Shown piece after piece: positions 58,806 to 64,000 of a DNA stretch of 64,000 bases (its first letter is position 1; each line of letters opens with the position of its first letter). Both the position numbers and the translations under genes were made by a program. Source of the DNA: Zhihengliuella sp. (GTDB taxonomy: Bacteria > Actinomycetota > Actinomycetes > Actinomycetales > Micrococcaceae); NCBI RefSeq assembly GCF_031178195.1, contig NZ_JAPSJL010000002.1, positions 124,001 to 188,000 on the forward strand. The letters are read 5' to 3'. Below the pieces are notes generated by a model. It saw only the letters and a list, made by a program, of their open reading frames with translations, was not told where the DNA came from and did not search any database.

Positions 58806-60791
58806 GTGGGACTGCTTGAGACCATTCGCGAGCCGCGCGACCTGCGCGCCCTGAGCCTGGTCCAACTGCAGGAGCTCGCCGCGGAGATCCGGACCTTCCT
58901 GGTCGCCAACGTCGCCCGCACCGGCGGGCACCTGGGGCCCAACCTCGGCGTCGTCGAGCTCACCCTCGGGATCCACCGCGCGTTCGACTCGCCGCGCGAC
59001 TCCATCGTCTTCGACACCGGCCACCAGTCCTACGTGCACAAGCTCGTCACGGGCCGGCAGGACTTCGACACGCTGCGCCAGGAGCACGGCATCGCCGGCT
59101 ACCCGGACCGGGGCGAGTCGGTCCACGACATCGTCGAATCCTCGCACGCCTCCAGCTCGCTGTCGTGGGCCGACGGCATCTCCCGCGCGCGCGTCCTCAA
59201 GGGGGAGCCCGACCGCTACGTCGTCGCAGTCGTCGGCGACGGCGCGCTCACCGGCGGCATGGCCTGGGAGGCGCTGAACAACATCGCCGCGGACAAGGAC
59301 CGCCGCGTGGTGATCGTCGTGAACGACAACGGGCGGTCCTACGCGCCGACCATCGGCGGGCTCGCGAACCAGCTGGCCGGTCTCCGGCAGATGACCTTGG
59401 ACAAGGTCCGGACCTCGCAGGCCTACGAGGTCACGCTGGACAAGGTCAAGGAGCGCCTGCAGGGCGGCGGCGCGATGGGGCGCCTGACCTACAAGTCGCT
59501 GCACGCGGCCAAGAAGGGCATCAAGGACTGGTGGGCCCCGCAGGGCCTCTTCGAGGACCTCGGGTTGAAGTACATCGGCCCCATCGACGGGCACAACCAG
59601 GCCAGCGTGGACGAGGCCCTCCAGCAGGCGCGCGCCTACGAGGGCCCCGTCCTCGTCCACGCCCTGACCGAGAAGGGCCGCGGCTACGCGCCCGCGCGGG
59701 CGCACGAGGACGACCAGTTCCACGCCGTCGGCGTCATTGACCCCGTGACGGGCGAGCCGGTGGAGTCGGGCTCGGCCCAGTCGTGGACCTCCGTCTTCGG
59801 CGAGGAGATCGCCTCGATCGCCGACGAGCGCGACGACATCGTGGGCATCACCGGCGCCATGATGATCCCCGTGGGCCTGAAGACCATGGCCGACCGGCAC
59901 CCCGGTCGCGTCATCGACGTCGGCATCGCCGAGCAGCACGCCATGACCTCGGCGGCCGGTCTGGCGTACGGGGGCCTGCATCCCGTGGTCGCCCTCTACG
60001 CGACGTTCCTGAACCGGGCGTACGACCAGCTGCTCATGGACGTCGCCCTGCACAAGGCGGGCGTCACAGTGGTCCTGGACCGGGCCGGCGTGACCGGCCC
60101 GGACGGCCCCAGCCATCACGGCATGTGGGACCTGTCGATCCTGCAGTCGGTGCCCGGCATCCACATCGCTGCGCCGCGCGACGCCGACCGCCTGCGCGAG
60201 CAGCTGCGGGAGGCCGTCGCCGTGGACGACGCCCCGACCGTCCTGCGCTTCAGCAAGGGCACCGTGGGCCGCGCGATCGAGGCCGTCGAGCGGCTCGAGG
60301 ACGGCGTGGACGTCCTGGCCCGATCCGGCGAGAGCAGGGAACACGACGCCGACGCCCGCGACGTGCTGATCGTCGCGGTCGGCTCGATGGCCGGCACCGG
60401 TCTCGAGGTCGCCTCCCGGCTCGCGGCCCAGGGGATCACGGCCACCGTCGTCGATCCCCGCTGGGTCCTGCCCGTGCCCCGGTCCATCGTGGGACTGGCC
60501 GCCCGCCACCGCCTGGTCGTCTCGATCGAGGACGGGGTCCGGGCCGGGGGAGTGGGCGCGCGGATCCGGCAGGAGATGCGCGCGGCCGGCGTGGACACGG
60601 CGCTGAACGAGGTCGGCCTGCCGGTGGAGTTCCTCGCCCATGGCTCGCGCTCCCAGATCCTCGAGCGCGTGGGCCTGACGGCGGCGAACATCGCGCAGAG
60701 CACCGTCGCCCAGGTGCTCGGGACGCAGGTGCCCTTCGCGCGGCCGCTGCCCGGGCAGGACCTGCCCACCGGCCAGATCCCCCGGCTGTGA
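58806..60791 (+). CDS. dxs: 1-deoxy-D-xylulose-5-phosphate synthase
   Basis: 661 residues, thiamine-diphosphate enzyme that starts the MEP isoprenoid pathway from pyruvate and glyceraldehyde 3-phosphate. Motifs: [29 protein letters not shown], cofactor/Mg site [17 protein letters not shown], catalytic Glu in [14 protein letters not shown], and [17 protein letters not shown]. The C-terminus has the transketolase-like third domain. Stop overlaps the DUF402 start. Confidence 0.97.
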   Translation: MGLLETIREPRDLRALSLVQLQELAAEIRTFLVANVARTGGHLGPNLGVVELTLGIHRAFDSPRDSIVFDTGHQSYVHKLVTGRQDFDTLRQEHGIAGYPDRGESVHDIVESSHASSSLSWADGISRARVLKGEPDRYVVAVVGDGALTGGMAWEALNNIAADKDRRVVIVVNDNGRSYAPTIGGLANQLAGLRQMTLDKVRTSQAYEVTLDKVKERLQGGGAMGRLTYKSLHAAKKGIKDWWAPQGLFEDLGLKYIGPIDGHNQASVDEALQQARAYEGPVLVHALTEKGRGYAPARAHEDDQFHAVGVIDPVTGEPVESGSAQSWTSVFGEEIASIADERDDIVGITGAMMIPVGLKTMADRHPGRVIDVGIAEQHAMTSAAGLAYGGLHPVVALYATFLNRAYDQLLMDVALHKAGVTVVLDRAGVTGPDGPSHHGMWDLSILQSVPGIHIAAPRDADRLREQLREAVAVDDAPTVLRFSKGTVGRAIEAVERLEDGVDVLARSGESREHDADARDVLIVAVGSMAGTGLEVASRLAAQGITATVVDPRWVLPVPRSIVGLAARHRLVVSIEDGVRAGGVGARIRQEMRAAGVDTALNEVGLPVEFLAHGSRSQILERVGLTAANIAQSTVAQVLGTQVPFARPLPGQDLPTGQIPRL

Positions 60792-61450
60792 GTCCCGCGG
60801 CCGTGGGCGTGGACGCCGGTCCGCTGCGGTCCGAGCCGGCGGGCGCCATCCCGGGCGAGCTGGTGGTCGCCCGGGCCTGGAAGTACGACGGCGGACCGCA
60901 CTGGGTGGTGCCCGGCACCTACCTGGGCGCCGATGCGGCCGGCCACTGGATCTTCCAGCCCGCCGGGGCGTTCGTCGCCCGGCCCGGTGCCGGCTTCTAC
61001 GCGGCGTCCGACGCGGTCTGCCTCGTCCCGCACCAGGGGCCGAGCGGTCCGGACGCAACGGTCCGGACCGCGGACTGGGTGGCGACCTTCTACGACGCCG
61101 CCCACCCGGGCGACTTCCGCATCTACATCGACGTCTCGACCGGGATCGGCTGGCGCCCGCTGCGACCCACCGGCTGGGAGGTCCACTCGGTGGACATGGA
61201 TCTGGACGTGGTCCGCTCGAGTACCCGCGGCGTCTACCTCGACGACGAGGACGAGTTCGCCGAGCACCGCGCCGCGTACGGGTACCCGGACGGGCTGGTG
61301 GCGCGGATGAGCGCGGCCGCCGCCGAGCTGATGGCCGCCGTCGAGGGCCGCCGCGGGGTCTTCGACGTCGAGCCCGGGTCGGGGGCGAGCCGCGCCGCTC
61401 GGGCCTGGCTCGAGGACGGTCGGCGGCTCGCGTCGTCGTCCGGGGGCTGA
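60788..61450 (+). CDS. DUF402 protein
   Basis: 220 residues. The DUF402/FomD-like beta-barrel is recognisable: [22 protein letters not shown], then [20 protein letters not shown] and [20 protein letters not shown] with [17 protein letters not shown]. The conserved Lys, Tyr, Asp and Glu fit a metal-dependent nucleotide or diphosphate hydrolase, as shown for some family members. The start (GTG at 60788) overlaps the dxs stop as GTGA, so it is translated with dxs. Substrate unknown. Confidence 0.88.
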   Translation: MSPAAVGVDAGPLRSEPAGAIPGELVVARAWKYDGGPHWVVPGTYLGADAAGHWIFQPAGAFVARPGAGFYAASDAVCLVPHQGPSGPDATVRTADWVATFYDAAHPGDFRIYIDVSTGIGWRPLRPTGWEVHSVDMDLDVVRSSTRGVYLDDEDEFAEHRAAYGYPDGLVARMSAAAAELMAAVEGRRGVFDVEPGSGASRAARAWLEDGRRLASSSGG

Positions 61451-61523
61451 GCGGGCCGCCGGCGCACCGGAGTTTTCGAGGAGTACCGATCCACGGGCAA
61501 ACCGCCCGGACTGGAGGAGAAGC

Positions 61524-62087
61524 ATGGCCATCATCCGCACCTACCGCCGTCGAGACGACGGATCGCTCGAGTTCCGCGAGGCATGGTACGAGACCTACGC
61601 CGACGGCGGCCTGGGGCAGTTCGTCATCAACCACGGAGCCGTGGGGCACCAGTCGACCACCCAGGACGTGCAGGACGTCGACGAGGAGACCGGCGAGTCG
61701 CTGCTCGCGGGCTTCGAGCTGCAGTGCCGCGAAGACGGCTTCGCCGAGCTGGCGCCCGAGGAGCAGTTCTGGGTGGTCGCCCAGTACCCGGCCAAGTCGG
61801 AGGGCGGCTACGGGCAGCGGCTGCGGGACACCGCCGTCCAGGTCCTCACGCCCCACCTGGCCTGGCGCGGACTGGGCACGGTGGAGTCGGCCGAGTTCGC
61901 ACCCGGCAAGCTGAACATCAAGATCCTCACGCCGGACGCCAAGTCCGCCGTGTCGGCCATCAAGACCGCGGTGCGCGACCACAACCTCGACTTCTCCAAG
62001 CTCCGCATCGCCGCGGCCCCGTACGGCGAGCCGGAGAAGCTCAAGCAGAAGCATCCGCTGCCGCCGAAGCCATTCAGCCTGGACTAG
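61524..62087 (+). CDS. Conserved protein of unknown function
   Basis: 187 residues with GGAGGAGAAG before the ATG. Sequence landmarks: MAIIRTYRRRDDGSLEFREA, GQFVINHGAVGHQSTTQD, EEQFWVVAQYPAKSEG, LAWRGLGTVESAEFAPGKLN, VSAIKTAVRDHNLDFSKLRI and a proline-rich end. No helices long enough for the membrane, no signal peptide. Similar proteins occur in Micrococcaceae (from memory) without an assigned role. The opening resembles a WGR-like strand pattern, but the WGR motif is absent. Not part of a clear operon. Confidence 0.82.
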   Translation: MAIIRTYRRRDDGSLEFREAWYETYADGGLGQFVINHGAVGHQSTTQDVQDVDEETGESLLAGFELQCREDGFAELAPEEQFWVVAQYPAKSEGGYGQRLRDTAVQVLTPHLAWRGLGTVESAEFAPGKLNIKILTPDAKSAVSAIKTAVRDHNLDFSKLRIAAAPYGEPEKLKQKHPLPPKPFSLD

Positions 62088-62158
62088 GCATCGCTCCGGC
62101 CCCGGCCGGAAACCGAGTCTGTTGCCGGACTCCCGGGACCGGCGGTGGACCAAAGAAC

Positions 62159-62205
62159 GAAGCGCGCCCCGCGCGGCTGCACAGCAGCCGCGCGGGGCGC
62201 GCTTC
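62159..62205. terminator. Perfect 22-bp hairpin between the unknown gene and argG
   Basis: Arms beginning GAAGCGCGCCCCGCGCGGCT (62159-62180) and ending GCGGGGCGCGCTTC (62184-62205) pair perfectly with an ACA loop. It lies between convergent genes. Confidence 0.85.
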
Positions 62206-62248
62206 CTCATGCTCCGTCCGGCTCCGGCCTGCCGGAACCGGCGTCGGG

Positions 62249-63715
<1,467 letters not shown>

Positions 63716-63718
63716 TTA

Positions 63719-63742
63719 TGCATGACTATGAATGACTATGCA
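63719..63742 (-). promoter_or_regulatory. ARG-box-like ArgR operator upstream of argG
   Basis: On the minus strand TGCAT-AGTC-ATTCA fits the ArgR half-site pair (TGnAT-N4-ATTCA); a second copy TTCAT-AGTC-ATGCA overlaps it by 4 nt. The whole 24 bp begins TGCAT and ends ATGCA. It is 6 nt upstream of the -35. Confidence 0.6.
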
Positions 63743-63849
63743 CATGGGTGGCGGCGTGCCCCCGGGCGGCCCGCGGTAGGCTCGCGGGCGGGCCGCCGCG
63801 AGCGCGACCGCCGATTGCACATCCACCGCACGACCCCTAGGAGGCCCGC

Positions 63850-64000
63850 ATGGAAACCGGCCGATCCGGCGCACCCGACCCCACGGTCCGCCTCCTCCTC
63901 GACAACGACACCGGGATCGACGACGCCCTGGCGCTGGCCTACCTCGCCGCGTGCGACCACGTCGAGCTCGTCGCCGTCACCAGCACCCCCGGCAACGTCG
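63850..64000 (+). CDS. Nucleoside hydrolase, N-terminal part (3' end outside window)
   Basis: 50 residues are visible before the window ends. LLLDNDTGIDDALALAYLAA carries the calcium-binding DxDxGxDDAxA motif of inosine-uridine nucleoside hydrolases, and VELVAVTSTPGNV matches the next strand. The enzyme splits ribonucleosides into base and ribose. AGGAGG precedes the ATG at 63850. Divergent from argG, about 170 nt apart. Confidence 0.88.
   Translation, partial: METGRSGAPDPTVRLLLDNDTGIDDALALAYLAACDHVELVAVTSTPGNV

Noticed and set aside
63719-63742. Tandem ATGACTATG repeat as a plasmid-type iteron or origin
   Set aside because: Only two copies, no replication gene, and the reverse strand fits an ArgR operator next to argG.

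Overview
The window is GC-rich (about 70% by eye), carries many GTG starts and packs its genes tightly. Gene content and order point to an actinobacterium of the order Micrococcales, most likely Micrococcaceae (Kocuria/Micrococcus/Arthrobacter type). Supporting signs are a GlnE-controlled type I glutamine synthetase beside a second GS, a polyphosphate glucokinase, a SepH division protein, several actinobacterial DUF families and a HrdB-type sigma factor. I see no insertion sequence, phage, CRISPR array, rRNA or tRNA. It is a core chromosomal segment, and most of it is recognisable housekeeping.

Layout. 1-6138 (+): 3' end of a pseudouridine synthase, dnaE, an isolated hisD, nrdR. 6239-9175: ppgK and map (-), a 57-aa SPOR-like protein (+), panB (-). 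9292-17402: nitrogen block with glnA2-glnE (+, 2-nt gap), a BCCT osmolyte transporter (+) and glnA1 (-). 17607-20570: an RDD membrane protein (+), then a leftward lipB-lipA-DUF4191 unit. 20691-28283: a transmembrane Ser/Thr kinase (+), a small membrane protein, sucB/E2, lpdA and pepA (all -). 28533-32866: PAC2 and DUF4192 proteins, the primary sigma factor, and a small zinc-ribbon protein (-). 33121-39472: topoisomerase IV subunits parE (+) and parC (-), with an M56 peptidase/BlaI repressor pair between them. 39522-45369: a reversed-order GNAT/acyl-CoA-synthetase fusion, DUF5998, a phosphodiesterase, and sepH (-). 45619-54138: DUF4193, DUF3093 (-), dut, DUF3710, an OB-fold protein, DUF3159, two TrkA-type NAD-binding proteins (-), a KimA-like permease and a TRAM RNA methyltransferase. 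From memory, this block resembles the dxs to sigA neighbourhood of mycobacteria. 54391-64000: acnA, an MFS transporter, dxs, DUF402, an uncharacterised protein, argG (-) and the 5' end of a nucleoside hydrolase.

Functional links. GlnE adenylylates GlnA1, which keeps the target tyrosine; GlnA2 does not. LipB and LipA make the lipoyl groups carried by the E2 protein that LpdA reoxidises. The KimA-like permease is divergent from the TrkA pair, suggesting one potassium system. BlaI and M56 form a self-contained protease/repressor sensor with a visible operator. Many genes start 6-9 nt after a TANNNT box, which suggests leaderless mRNAs. Several convergent gene pairs, and the sucB-lpdA boundary, carry long near-perfect hairpin terminators. 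I found no clearly new multi-gene system. The most interesting leads are the KimA/TrkA cluster, the BlaI-M56 pair inside the topoisomerase IV locus, the reversed Pat-type fusion with a disordered insert, the argG operator, and a candidate thiol-stress promoter ahead of the primary sigma factor.
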